From Alviniconcha marisindica (Eukaryota > Mollusca > Gastropoda > Provannidae), in the NCBI GenBank assembly GCA_018857735.1, contig JABMCL010000813.1:427501-491500 (forward strand): DNA of 64,000 nucleotides, given 5' to 3'. Shown here piece after piece: positions 36,122-48,695 of the stretch (positions are counted from its first letter, which is position 1; the number at the start of each line of letters is the position of its first letter). The notes beneath the pieces were generated by a model, which saw nothing but the letters and a program-made list of their open reading frames with translations, did no database searches and had not been told where the DNA came from. Position numbers and translations under genes: made by a program.

Positions 36122-36945
36122 TGTGTGTGTGTTATAAATACATAATTATTTATGCTGCTGTGAACATCCTTTTTTCTTTCTGATCCCATCTCATCTCTTT
36201 GAAGTTATATTTAGAACTGCCCGAGTTCCACATCATCTGCCAATGTTGTGTTTAGAAGTGATTGCCTTTCTGCACCCCCAAGTCATATGCCCCTTCCTTT
36301 TATTATTTGTGTTGGGGGGTGGGAGGGGGGGCAGTGCTTCATGACACCTGTGTTACAGTCATTATTTAGTGCCGCGGGAAGCCCTGATGTTATCACTGCA
36401 TGTATTGAAAACGAGCAAGAGGCGTGAGTGTGTGGCTGGATTGATTTTATTCCAACATTACTTCATATTTATCCTTAAGCTGTGTTTGTATTTTGGTTAG
36501 CAATTTCATGTAGTTAATTTATTTTTAATATCTGGTCTGCTGTTGGCATTAATGTTGCTAAAATATATATATATATATATATGTTGTCCAGTGTGAGAAA
36601 CTTGTTAAAGGTTGTTGTTCAGATTTACATGCTCTCTACAACTGATGGCAGTTTTTATGTTCTACTAAGCAAAAAAATAGGAAACTAATACTTGCAGTAG
36701 ACTGTGAATGAAGAGAAGTCTTCTCCTATTAGCAGTTCTGCCCTTGTATTTGAAGCTATAGCTGTAGAAATGTAGACGGTAACGAGATGTGTGTAAATTC
36801 ATTCAGCTTTATTTGTATGCCTTCAGCATTGTCAACTTTGCCACTTAAAATACAGTTTGGGTTGCTTTATTTTTGTCTGTGACCAAGTGCAATATTGTGA
36901 CCTTGCATGCAAAAGAACAAATAAAATGATTATTGGGGAGATCAC
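34307..36945 (+). other. probable DCTN4 3' UTR
   Basis: Follows the TGA with no further exon. ATTAAA near 34754 and AATAAA near 36919 are candidate poly(A) signals for short and long forms. It includes T-runs (34430-34455), (GT)n at 36085-36131 and (AT)n near 36562. The end is inferred. Confidence 0.45.
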
Positions 36946-37972
36946 TATGTTTCTTTGCATTGAATGATTGGCATTGACAGTACACCTATAATGTGTGGGG
37001 GGTGGAGTTGGGGGGGGGGGGGGTGCAAACAGACACAAATATGGATAATACACGCATGGCCTTTGATAGCCTTTAGCATAGCATAAACTGAAAAAGTCCT
37101 GGAGCATTTTTTCCTCCTTGTTCCAGAACGGTATATTTCCTCACGTAAAGGGGTTCATGTGGTCTTACGACGAGGCTGGCCTGTCATTATAAAGGGTGTT
37201 CTTTCATTGGCCCACATTTCCTACGTGTTTAGTGAGTTTTTTTCCTTTTCCAGGACAGTGGTCAGTTTGACTCTTCATCTCCTTTCAGTGTGGCCCTAGT
37301 TGATCCGAGAAGTGCTCGTCGATGACTGAAACTCCAGTAACAATAGTAAGAAAGGGGATTGCTGGAGCGCCCGTCTACCACACAAGGTGGGAGCGCAGGG
37401 CGCTTTACAGTAGCACCAGCAACACACACACTCGCACGCACGCACGCACGCACCACACACACAAACAAACGCACGCACATTCACACACACACACACAAAC
37501 AAGTACACGCACGCACAAATGCACGCACACACGTTCACACACACAAAATGTCGGAGGGGGGGGGGGGGGGTAGGCACGGCTGTGAAAAGGACAGTAGAAA
37601 CAGTGATTGCAGGACAGTTTAGAAATAGTTCTTGAACAGGTGCGTCTCGAGGCCAGCTTTAAAATATGAAGCAGGATCGGAAGGGCGGAGTGTTTGAGGC
37701 AAACTGTTCCAAACAGATGGGCCAGCGTAAGAAAACGACCTTTCACCGGATGCTTTTTGTGTTTACACGAGGGGTGACAACGGTTCGGGTGTCGGAGTGG
37801 GATTGTAATTGTCTTTTTTGAGTATAACGAAGGTCGTGATCACGGTTGTTCTCCAGATACTAGCATACGCTTTCCTGCTTCTGGTTTCCATGGCCCCAGT
37901 GGACTAGACAACAGACACCGGCGTTACCCCTCCAGAGTACAAAGCACTGACCAAAGCCAGCGGATGCCACAT
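36946..37972. other. intergenic DNA with (CA)n and an old repeat fragment
   Basis: Imperfect CA tract at about 37425-37550. The stretch at 37625-37760 (GAACAGGTGCGTCTCGAGGC, ACTGTTCCAAACAGATGGGC) resembles the one at 40325-40460 in content (fragments about cleaned-up AACAG/CCAAACAGA words), probably interspersed repeat debris. Confidence 0.4.
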
Positions 37973-38155
37973 AGTTCAGGAGCTGTGTGAAAGTCGAGGT
38001 GGCCGTCCTGGGCTTTCCGTCCTAATGAGCCTTACGGTTTCTGTGGACGTAAAGCAACATTGAACCATACTTCTGCACTGGTCACAGTTTGTCCCTAATA
38101 TGCCAACCGACAGTCGATGACATGAAGCTCTACATCATTATCATCATCAGCGGAT
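37973..38155 (+). repeat. S1 SINE with (ATC)n-like tail
   Basis: GTTCAGGAGCTGTGTGAAAG through TTTGTCCCTAATATGCCAAC to a CATCATTATCATCATC tail. Confidence 0.8.
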
Positions 38156-38289
38156 TCCAGTTCAGTTCAGCTGTAGGTGGTGTCTGTGCGCTCGGAGAAG
38201 CCCATATGCGCTCCACCCTGTCTCTCAGAAGTTTCACTAAAGCTGCTTTTGAAACAGTTCCAACGCTCGTCTGATTAACGATGGTCCTG

Positions 38290-38955
38290 TCTCGTGCTTT
38301 CAATGAAGATAGTTATAGGTCTTTCTCGTCCTTTCAAAGAAGATGGTTATGGGTCTTTCTCATCCTTACAAGGAAGATGGTTATGCGTATTTCTCGTCCT
38401 TTTAAGGAAGATGGTTATAGGTCTTTCTCGTTCTTTCAAGGAAGATGGCTATGGGTATTTCTCGTCCTTTCAAGGAAGATGGTTATGGGTATTTCTTGTC
38501 CTTTCAAGGAAGATGGTTATGTGTCTTTCTCGTTCTTACAAGGGAGATGGTTATGGGTCTTTCTCGTCCTTTCAAGGAAGATGGTTATGGGTATTTCTCG
38601 TGTTTTCAAGGAAGATGGTTATGGGTCTTTCTCGTCCTTACAAGGAAGATGGTTATAGGTCTTTCTCATGTTTTCAAGGAAGATGGTTATGGGTCTTTCT
38701 CGTCCTTACAAGGAAGATGGTTATAGGTCTTTCTCGTCCTTTCAAGGAAGGTGGTTATGGGTCTTTCTCGTCCTTACAAGGAAGATGGTTATGGGTATTT
38801 CTCGTCCTTTCAAAGAAGATGGTTATGGGTCTTTCTCGTCCTTACAAGGAAGATGGTTATGGGTCTTTCAGTCTCGTCCTTTCAAGGAAGATGGTTATGG
38901 GTCTTTTTCGTCCTTTCAAGGAAGATGGTTATGGGTCTTTTTCGTCTTGAGTCAA
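38290..38955. repeat. 34-bp minisatellite, about 19 copies
   Basis: Unit TTTCTCGTCCTTTCAAGG plus AAGATGGTTATGGGTC. Because 34 is not a multiple of three, the frame cycles every 102 bp, and all three plus-strand frames stay open over several hundred bases. There is no start context or flanking gene, so I do not call a protein. Confidence 0.92.
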
Positions 38956-39510
38956 GGAGGATCGTCACCCGGGTTGCCATAACCGACAAATGATGTATAG
39001 TTACGTGGGGACTATCTTCCTCTATGATAAGCTCCTTGCATGACAACATGCACCCTCCAGAAATGGAGATAAGTCCTCCGAAGACGGTGTGTGGCTGCCC
39101 ATGTGGCAGGATAATAATAAATTAAATAAATATTTAAAATTATATATATATAAACGCTACAAACGCAATCCTATCACACCCTATGAAATGCATTTGTCAA
39201 TGTACAATTTCATACACCTGATGACCCCTGAGTGTTCAGCTAGGAAACGCTGCCTCAGTGTCCATCGTCACTTGTGAAAAAAGGTCAGTGTGTTTATCTT
39301 GAGGGCAAGGGTCAGCAAACTCGACCAGATCACCTTGTCTCGAAAACTGGATTCAGGAAGTAGGTTTACCTCGGCTCAAAAGTCCAGCGTTATCAAGGTG
39401 CATGGCCACTGTTGACCTCGGAGAGGTCCGAGTAAAGATTCACGTGTTTTATCTATCGTCAGGAACCTTGTGACGTACGTGTGTCCTCCTGAACCACAGG
39501 TATAATATTT
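38956..39510. other. unique DNA without a supported gene
   Basis: No domain or exon structure is seen. Confidence 0.5.
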
Positions 39511-39511
39511 T

Positions 39512-39588
39512 ATGTCGCACCGGGGATTCGAACCCGCGTCAGTATTGCGCCTGGCTTTTCAGTCTGATGCTCTACCAGTTGAACTCCC
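39512..39588 (-). tRNA. tRNA-like sequence (pseudogene or SINE head)
   Basis: On the minus strand: an A-box-like CAACTGGTAGAGC, then CAGACTGAAAAGCC, which resembles the anticodon region of tRNA-Phe, and a B box GGTTCGAATCCCC. The acceptor stem cannot be paired because a G-run replaces its 5' strand, and the anticodon stem is poor. It is not a functional tRNA by eye. Confidence 0.45.
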
Positions 39589-39589
39589 C

Positions 39590-39673
<84 letters not shown>
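39589..39673. repeat. C-run, (CT)n, (CA)n compound microsatellite
   Basis: Directly abuts the tRNA-like sequence. Confidence 0.95.
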
Positions 39674-39674
<1 letters not shown>

Positions 39675-40125
39675 CGTCAGTGTATACGAGGAAAAACACA
39701 CAACGTCAGTATATACGAGGGGAAAAAAATAGATATTCGCTGAGCGCTGAACTGACATTTTGCTTTTTATACCGTGTCCAGTAAAAGCCTCTCTCCCACG
39801 CGAGGTCCATCTGCTTAATGAAGATTGACAATATTTCCCATTCCTTTCGTCTGTTTTTCCTATTCACTTTCTTTCAAACTGGGGCTATAAGGCTGGACAA
39901 GGATGGGTTGAGTCCAGGCTCATTTCCGACAGAAAATTCTAGTCATTTAAAAAAATAAAAAAAATAAAAATGAAATGTTTATAAATTGCGAACTGCTGAC
40001 ATAAAAATAGATATTGGCGCCGTGTACAGAACTCGACTACATCCACGCTGAAACATCTCAAGAGGAAAACGACAATAACAAGCAAATCAAGTCACAAGAA
40101 GCTGAACAGGCAACGCCTACATTAT

Positions 40126-40205
40126 ACACGCGCGCGCACGCAGACACACACACACACACACACACGCACACACGCGCGCATTCACACGCACGCACGCACA
40201 CACAG

Positions 40206-40284
<79 letters not shown>

Positions 40285-40294
40285 CACAGCACAG
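40126..40294. repeat. (CA)n microsatellite
   Basis: Imperfect in its first half, pure from about 40213. Confidence 0.95.
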
Positions 40295-40650
40295 CAGTGA
40301 ACTGAAATAATTTAAGGACTAGTTTTCAGGGGAGTTCTCGCAGTAGTTGGCATTAAACAGATGGGTCTTCAGAACGGTTTTAAATGCAGCGGTGGACTGA
40401 ATTTGTCTAATATCACGAGGCAGAGAATTCCAAACAGAATCCATTGAGCTACAGGAAGAAGGGAGGCCCTGGCAAGTGGAAGTGCATTGTGCAGTCAGAA
40501 TAAAAGGCGGTTACTTGCAGATGCAGAGCGGAACTGAGGATATTGTACTTGGTTACGTCAATGATGCGAGTTCAGGGAACAGGTGAGTAATTCAGGCGTG
40601 GTTGCTATTATGCCTATCAGCTGGTTCGGCACACACAGCCTCTAGCATGG
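40295..40650. other. old interspersed repeat debris
   Basis: No gene. The piece at 40340-40460 has low-grade similarity to 37630-37760. Confidence 0.35.
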
Positions 40651-40657
40651 ATAGCTG

Positions 40658-40691
40658 TCTCTGTCTCTGTCTCTCTCTGTCTCTCTCTGTC

Positions 40692-40783
<92 letters not shown>

Positions 40784-40791
40784 GCACACAC

Positions 40792-40834
<43 letters not shown>

Positions 40835-40857
40835 GCGCGCGCGCGTATACACATAGT

Positions 40858-40939
<82 letters not shown>

Positions 40940-41016
40940 CTCTCTCAGTCACACACACACACACTCACGCACGCACACAAACTAACCCTCTCTCTCTCTC
41001 ACACAACACACATAGT

Positions 41017-41101
<85 letters not shown>

Positions 41102-41163
41102 GTTGAGAAATAAAGTTCAATCAATCAATCATCCTCTCTCTCTCTTCCCCTCCCCCTTTCTCT

Positions 41164-41206
<43 letters not shown>

Positions 41207-41220
41207 TTGTGTGTGTGTGT

Positions 41221-41289
<69 letters not shown>

Positions 41290-41292
41290 AAC
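40658..41292. repeat. cluster of (CT)n, (CA)n and (GT)n microsatellites
   Basis: Long CT blocks (about 40664-40780, 40859-40946, 41017-41098, 41150-41203) alternate with CA, CG and GT tracts. A short LINE-like end with AATAAAGTTCAATCAATCAA lies at 41101-41130. Confidence 0.95.
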
Positions 41293-41588
41293 TGTGTTTT
41301 AGACTTTTTTGCTCCAGTTGTTTTTCACTGCTATTTTTTTCATTTCCGTTGCAATCGCTGTCTGGTTTTATATGTGTTGTTATTATTATTATTATTTTAT
41401 TAACTGTTGTTTTTATTTTTACTGATGCTGTATTTGTCTATAGCCTTCTGTAATAATATTTAACTGTGAATGTCTTGGTTATTAGTAGTACTGTAGCAAC
41501 GGCAGATATGTGAGTCGGCCTTTGTGCTAATATCTTCACCGTTGAGAAATAAAGTTCAATCAGTCAATCAATCAATCAATCAATCAGT

Positions 41589-41590
<2 letters not shown>
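41293..41590 (+). mobile_element. LINE 3' end with (ATCA)n tail
   Basis: AT-rich, UTR-like sequence ending CACCGTTGAGAAATAAAG then TTCAATCAGTCAATCAATCA. The same end occurs at 41098-41130. Only the tail is present; no coding part is seen. Confidence 0.5.
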
Positions 41591-41676
<86 letters not shown>

Positions 41677-41699
41677 CACACACCACACACACACACACT

Positions 41700-41745
<46 letters not shown>

Positions 41746-41760
41746 TCACTCACACACACA

Positions 41761-41791
<31 letters not shown>

Positions 41792-41795
41792 GCAC
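41591..41795. repeat. (CT)n, (CA)n and (CG)n microsatellite
   Basis: Compound tract, CT-dominated. Confidence 0.95.
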
Positions 41796-42554
41796 ACATT
41801 AGGCCTATGCTTTTCTCTTTGCGGTATTTGGCCCAGATTCAAGACTGTGGCGGCTCACGTTCCTTGTCAGTCTGGCCGCGCCCATAGATAGGCCTACCCA
41901 TGACTGAAAGTGACACTGCACCAGTTTAAGGACAATAATTATGTGTCAATGCAGCAGGGTGCACGTGATAAGCCTTTTCCGGCCCTTGTGACAGCCAGTT
42001 ACAAAGTTCATAGCGAAGGGTTCCCCCCGGCCGCATGACGTCATGATGTCATATGATGTCCTACTCGTTCGCGCATGCTCAGGAGAAGCAAAAATTCTAG
42101 AAAATACACATTTCTCGTTTAGCCTGTGTGCGGTACTATATTTCTGTGTAAAAGTGGGATGATTGAAACGAAAACTTAAAATGGAGGATATTGTCAGTGG
42201 CTGAAAATGCTCCGCTGATTTGTAATATGGATGCCGTACATTAATTATTTTGAGTCTGATCCTCGCAACCAGTAGTGTTTTCACACGTGTTCAGTTTTTA
42301 CGACTCACTGCACGAAATAGATGTGTACTGATCAGTTGCACGTGACTAGACTGAAGGACGACAATGTGACTGATGCTGAGTCACAGTTTACCCATGGGAG
42401 GGCTATTTGATGAAGCCACTGATATCCTCTAGCTTGAACTCGCTTTTTTCAAAATGAGGCGATCATGTAAATTTGTGTATATATTATGTCTTTATTTATT
42501 GAGCCAAATTTGAGATAAGATTAATATGCCCGATCTCGAATAATAACTGTCCTA
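41796..42554. other. unique DNA without a supported gene
   Basis: A 112-codon minus-strand frame (41946-42284) has no recognisable domain and no splice context. Confidence 0.45.
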
Positions 42555-42557
42555 TGC

Positions 42558-42715
<158 letters not shown>

Positions 42716-42822
42716 GTCTCTCCGACCGGCGTGCACGCGCAGCAACTTGCTCCGTCAGTTTGCGAGTATAACCCGCGAAACAATGCCGCGATTTGACTGA
42801 AAAATGGATCTTTGAAAAGGTA
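42716..42822 (+). promoter_or_regulatory. possible transcription start with non-coding first exon
   Basis: A short CpG-rich stretch (GACCGGCGTGCACGCGCAGC) follows the CT tract and ends at a consensus donor, AAAAG then GTAAGAG (about 42821). ATGs inside are followed quickly by stops. No downstream exon was found before the SINE at 42963, so this is weak. Confidence 0.25.
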
Positions 42823-42962
42823 AGAGTTTCGGCTCTCGAAATGTTTGATTAGTTTGCAATTTATTAGTGATTTTTTTCCTTTCTCATCGCACCATTCTTT
42901 GTTCATGGCCCACGCTCTGACCGAAGCGGTCATGGCATACAGCGGCTGTGAAGCGTTCAGTT

Positions 42963-43135
42963 GATGATGAAGTGATGCTTAATGTCCTCAGATGTCAGTT
43001 GACATATTAGGGACAAGTTGTGACCAATGCCGAAGCATGGTTCAATATAGCTTTACGTCCACGGAAACCAGAAGGCTCGTTAGGACGGGCAGCCCAGGAC
43101 GGCCACCTCGACTCTCACACAGCTCCTGAACTATT
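42963..43135 (-). repeat. S1 SINE, minus orientation
   Basis: Mirror of the family. It forms an inverted pair with the copy at 43237-43412, with about 100 bp between. Confidence 0.85.
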
Positions 43136-43236
43136 GAGTTGCGAACACAAGACCCTTTTAACTAACTGTACGTGTCACTTTTAGTGTCTGTTCCTGTGTT
43201 ATATAACCCCGCCTTTCACGATGGGCGCCATGAGAT

Positions 43237-43412
43237 GGTTCAGGAGCTGTGTGAGAGTCGAGGTGGACGTCCTGGACTGTCCGTCCTAACGAGCCTTCTG
43301 GTTTCCGTGGACGTAAAGATTTGTTGCACCGTGCTTCGGCATTGGTCACAACTTGTCCCTAATATGTCAACTGACATCTGAGGACATGAAGCGTCACTTC
43401 AGCATCATCATG
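43237..43412 (+). repeat. S1 SINE, plus orientation
   Basis: Full-length-looking copy with (ATC)n tail; right arm of the inverted pair. Confidence 0.85.
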
Positions 43413-43544
43413 GGCGCCATGCGCTGCTACTTGTCTGCCATGCATAAGTGACCTGTGTAGGCGTATCGTACCCGTCCTAGCGTATCGCCTCCTTTTCTAC
43501 ACTGTTCGTCCTCGCTGACGATAATTATGTAATCTGTATGAACA

Positions 43545-44039
43545 ATGGAGCCGGCGCTAGGTCGGCGTCGACCGACTCGATCATCATCCAAATCATACAC
43601 AGACACACACAGAGACTCACTCAGCTATGACATTATCACGCACACATTAGACCCTATACAGGATAGAATACATATTCAGCCTGTAAGGAAGCTGTCAGTC
43701 TGTAGGGCAGTCCTGAAAGAACGATATTGCAGAACACCAGTAAACCACATTAGATGCATATGGCGCGATCAAAACAAACAAAGGCAGCCGTGCATTACCA
43801 ACGTCAATGACTCGTTAGATGACTGTTACAATGATGCCCCCGGAGACATACTAGTGTTGTCGATCATACAGATTCACAGACACAACAAAACTTCTCACCA
43901 TTACATTGACCACGGGCACCATCATGCTCCAAGGCCGTGCCTGTCGCAGATGGGTGAATCACGAGTTTGAATGCCATAAGGTCGTTGTAAACGCTATTGA
44001 CAAACTGAAGCCTTGTTCATCAAACACAGTGAACGACAG
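43545..44039 (+). pseudogene. possible 5' part of the CR1-like LINE ORF1
   Basis: A 141-codon frame from 43545, then by frameshift a segment with CRRWVNHEFECHK, which resembles the zinc-finger (PHD-like) motif common in LINE ORF1. It ends at the left LTR of the gypsy element. The right side of that element begins LINE ORF1-like sequence, so both may be halves of one LINE. Similarity is faint. Confidence 0.35.
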
Positions 44040-44189
44040 TGTAGATTATTGTGTTGAATTACTTTTATTTGTGTTGGTTTTATGTAAAACGACACTTCCG
44101 CCCACAGCTGAAACTGAAAGGACGCTGATTAAAAGCTTGAACTTTGAGGACGGCTTCCAGTCTCCGTATGCATGAATGCCTGTTCTACA
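44040..44189 (+). repeat. left LTR of the gypsy element
   Basis: 150 bp. Contains a 9-bp stretch (GGCTTCCAG region) absent from the right LTR. Confidence 0.88.
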
Positions 44190-44319
44190 TGGTGACAGAA
44201 GCGACATCCAGCTATGAACTTTGATTCTACAAAGCCTGCATTCAAGCAAAAAGGTACAAAACCATTTTACGAACTGAAAGTGATTCGGCGCGGCGGTTGC
44301 TCGTTTCCGAATTCTGTCC

Positions 44320-44760
44320 TCTGACATTTGCAATTGTGGCGAGGTCAAAGCATTGAAGCAGTTTTCAGTACATGCAAGCCGGCGTCTTTGTCTTTCGAAG
44401 GCAACGTTGCTGAAGACTGGAGAACTTTTGAATCTGCATTTGACATTTTTGTAGAGGCTGCCTACAGTGACAAGAATGACCGTACAAGAGCGTATATTTT
44501 GCTGAACTTGGCAGGCAAGGATGCCATTGAAAAAGCGAAAACGTTCACATATGCTGCTGAAGTGAGGAACGTAGATGGTGACATCATTCAGGCTGCTGAA
44601 AGTCGGGAAAGTGTCGCAGTGTTGAAAGCAAAATTTCGTGAACTGTGCAACCCACTGACTGATGTGATCATTGAACGACACAAGTTGAACACCAGGTTTC
44701 AGGAGCGGAACCTGTTCAGACTTTTATCACAGCACTGAAGATCCTAGCAGACACTTATAA
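44320..44760 (+). pseudogene. gag-like remnant
   Basis: Open from 44328 to 44738. The part from about residue 20 (SLSFEGNVAEDWRTFESAF) through RTRAYILLNLAGKDAIE has the character of a Ty3 capsid. The continuation is broken by frameshift, and a CCHC-like knuckle (CMYCGRCHAPQKELC) lies near 44963-45007 in another frame. Confidence 0.75.
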
Positions 44761-44939
44761 TTTGGGACTTTAAAAGACTCTCTCATTCGTGATAGTTTGC
44801 GGGGTGTCATCAGATGCTTTGCGAAAGCAGCTGCTTAAAGAAAGAGACCCGACTCCACAAGGCTGTTCAACTCTGCCAGGTTCATGAAAGTGCTGAAAGG
44901 TACAGCAGGAAGTTAATGCAGTCAGACAACAGGCCAGCT

Positions 44940-47900
44940 CTGCCACAGTCCGTGATGAAGCATGCATGTACTGTGGACGTTGTCATGCACCGCAGAAGGA
45001 ACTCTGCCCAGCATTTGGCCAAAAAAAATCTTCATGCATGTAATGCATCATTTCGCCAGAGTCTGCAGGTCAACACGGCAACGCCGCGTGAACAGAAATG
45101 TCAGCATTGTTGACCATGACGAAGCCGATATGCTCCAAGAGGATGCTGATATTCATGTCATCACACAGACAAAGATCCGAAATGAAATTCACTGCACGGC
45201 GAGAGTCAACACTCATGAAATCAGGTTGGAAGTAGACACAGGGGCAAAATGCAACGTTCTACCTCTTGACCTTTTCAAGAAAGTGCAGAAGAAGGAAACG
45301 ATCAACAAGGCGAAAGCAGTCAACCTGGTTGCATACGGAGGAGAAAGATTTTCAACTCTTGGCACGGCTGACCTCCAGTGCAAGATTCGAGACACAACAC
45401 GTCTGCTCACATTTCAGGTCCTTGACAGACAAGCGACTCCGAGTTTAGGCCTAAACGATGCATTGCAGCTGAATCTTGTCAAGCTGGACAAGGCTGTCTA
45501 TGGGGTGGATGCTGTTGCAGAAGATGCATTCCGTCAGCAGGTCGTCACAGAGTATGCTGATTTGTTTGATGACCAGTTGGGGAATCTTGCAGCCAGGTAC
45601 ACAGTGAGAATGGACAAAAGAGTCACTCCAGTCGTGAAACCAGCAAGAAAGATTCCTCAAGCCATGGAAAAGAAGGTCAAGGAAGATCTTGGCAGCATGG
45701 TGAAGAAAGGCGTTATTGTGCGAGAGACTGAACCAACAGAGTGGGTCTCACAGATGGTAGCCACCAGAAAGAAGAACGGCGACGTACGGATATGTCTGGA
45801 TCCCAGAGATTTGAACAAAGCTCTCAAACGACCACATCGTCCTATGCGTACAGCAGATGATGTGGCCTCCAGACTGGGGAATGCGAAGGTCTTTTCAACG
45901 TTGGATGCAAAGGCTGGATTTTGGCCGATCAAGCTCGAAATTAAAAATCCTCACTACGTACAACTTTCAGTACACCATATGGGAGGTACAGATTCCTCCT
46001 CATGCCCTTTGGCATCAACACAGCATCAGAAGTGTTCCAGCAAGCCATGGAACGACTTTGTGAAGGATATCCATGCGCAATCATTGTCGACGACATCCTC
46101 ATCTGGAGAAGAACATGATGCCAACCTCAGAAAAGTCCTGGAGAGAGCTCGACAGATTGGCTTGAAGCGGAACCTCAGCAAATGCAAGTTCAGGGCGAGA
46201 AGCGTCTCCTTCGTGGGACACACGTTCACGGATGAAGGTCTGAAGCCTGACACAGAGAAGACGGATGCAATTCGAAACATGCCAGCACCAGACAACCAAG
46301 CAGTGCTTCAAAGGTTTCTCGGAATGACAAACTACTTGAACAAGTTCATCAAGGACTACAGTGAAAAAATAGCCACACTGCGAGAGCTTCTCCACAACGA
46401 TGTCGTCTGGAACTGGATTCAGCAAGCATTTGACAGACTGAAAGATTATCTCACAAATCCTCCTGTGCTGAAATTCTTCGATGCAGGAAAGCCTGTGGTG
46501 TTGTCTGTTGACGCGTCCAAAAGCGGGCTTGGTACTGCTTGCCTCCAGGACGATGCTCCAGTAGCCTTTGCTTCAAGAGCTCTTTCCGATGTAGAAGCCA
46601 GATATGCACAGATCGAAAAGGAACTCCGTGCGGCCGTGTGTGCATGCAGACAGTTTCATGACTTCATCTATGGACGCAGAGTGACCATAGAAACTGATCA
46701 CCATCGTGAAGAAGCCACTTCATGCTGCCCCAGCACGCTTACAGAGAATGCTTCTTCAGCTTCAGCGGTATGACCTACAGTTTGTCTGCAAGAAGGGAAA
46801 AGAGCTTTTCCTTGCTGACACCATCTCAAGAGCATACCCGGATGAACCCCCAGAAGAGAGAGAATTTGAGTATGACGTCATGACAGTGCTGTCCATCTCA
46901 GCAGACAGGATGACCGAGCTTCAGCGAGAAACTCTGGCAGATGCAACCATGCAGAAGTTGGCAAAGTCATCAAGGAAGGCTGGCCTGGACATGAGCAAAG
47001 TGTTCCACCTGACGTAAAACCCTTCTTTCCTTTCCGCGACGAGCTCGTGATTGAAAATGACGTCATCCTGAAAGGACAAAAGGCAGTGGTGCCCAAATCT
47101 TTGCAGTCGACATACATCGCCATCTTACACAAGGGCCACATGGTGCGGACCGCACCAAACAGCTTGCCAGCGATGTGGTCTATTGGCCAAAGACAAGACA
47201 TCGAGAGTGCTGTTTCTCAGTGTTCTGCATACAACAGTTGCAAAGCCCATCTCCAGAAGCAACGCCTCATCAATCACCCCGTCCCTAACCTTCCCTGGGC
47301 AGCTGTTGGAACGGACATTTTTGACTGGAACAACCACCAGTACCTGGTCATGGTGGATTCCTACTCGGGCTGGTTCGAGATGGATTTACTGCCTGACAGC
47401 TCCTCTCGGACAGTGATCTCCAAGATGAAGCGCCTGTTTTCGACTCACGGCATTCCAGAGAAGCTTTTGACAGACAATGGCAGGCAGCTCGTCAGCCGTG
47501 AATTCGAGCTGTTTGCAAGGAATGGAACTTTGCACACATTACAAGCAGCCCGTACTGTGCACAGTCAAACGGCCTGGCTGAAAACGCTGTCAAGCAAGCA
47601 AAACAGCTGTTGGAGAAATGCAGAAAAGATGGGTCTGATGTTCAGTTGGGACTCCTGAACCTGCGGAACACACCAAGAGATAGCATGGGTTCTCCAGCAC
47701 AGCATCTGCTCTCCAGACGCACCCGTACCACACTCCCGACATCAACGAAGCTGCTGAAACCCAAGCCACTGAGCACGTCCAGGGTCTCTACCCAGTTGAA
47801 GAAAGTCTGCCAACAGCAGAAACAATACCACGACAAGTCAGCACGACATCAGCGGCCTTTGAAACCCAATGAAGTGGTCCGCATGCAGACAGACAAAGGC

Positions 47901-48100
47901 TTCCAGAGACTTGCAGTGGTGAAGTCAACTCGAGACAGACCCAGGTCATACATAGTTACTTCTGATGGAGCAGACTATGTTCGGAACAGACGACATCTTC
48001 TTCCGGTCAGTGAACCCAGACCACAGAACAGTCAGCAAGACAGCTGCATCCGGTCTGCAACACCCACCAGTCGGCGATGGAGCCCCTGCAACTGAAGGTC
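44940..48100 (+). pseudogene. pol-like remnant: protease, RT, RNase H, integrase
   Basis: Domains in order. Protease has DTGA near 45234. Reverse transcriptase (about 45640-46130) shows ICLDPRDLNKALKRP and FSTLDAKAGFW; its IVDD catalytic box near 46085 lies in a shifted frame. The FVGHTFTDEGLKPD thumb follows. RNase H-like VLSVDASKSGLGT spans about 46500-46700. After a frameshift near 46700 comes a linker with KGKELFLADTISRAYP. Integrase (about 47100-47600) has GTDIFDW and LTDNGRQ, and its C-terminal part (47610-48095) is in another frame. At least four frameshifts. No restored protein is implied. Confidence 0.85.
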
Positions 48101-48695
48101 AGAAGCAGCAAACTGTGCCTCTCCCGTCCCTGGCCGCCTGTCCTTCGCCGCCTTCTACACCGCAGCAACCCAGCAGCCGACCTGTGGCTACTCAGCTTGG
48201 CTCTCCACAGCGTTCACATGCACCATCATGTTCCTTGGGGCGTGACCAGATGTCTCCTACACCAGGGACTACTGCGGTTCCATGCCAGGCACAACCTAGC
48301 CGTCAGCCTGTGGTGACGCGCGCTGGGCGAGTCGTCAGACCAAATCCTAAATACTTTGACACTTGACTTGCTGTTGACACACAAACACGACACATCCACA
48401 GTCACTCACAGACTTGGAACACTGTGCAGGCACGAACTAACACCTTCCCGATTCCCTGTTCCCCCCTCTAGCACCCAGCTGGTGTTGACTTAATTCGTTT
48501 TAGTTTTTAGTTTGTTTGTTTTCTACACAAGTGTTTCGCCGTTTTTTTATAATTTTTTATTTCTTAGCTTTTCCAGGAAGAAAAGTGATGGACGTTAATC
48601 GATTAAGAGAAACAGAAAGATTGACATTTGCCTAGTGGATTAAAATTTTCTTTAGTTTATTTTAAGATAACGATAAATTTCCTTGAGAAGGAAGA

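Noticed and set aside
38281..38993. 218-aa repetitive protein
   Set aside because: No start context, splice sites or flanking gene; explained by the 34-bp unit.
43545..43970. Independent 141-aa gene
   Set aside because: It abuts and leads into LINE-like sequence with no splice structure; more likely LINE 5' debris.
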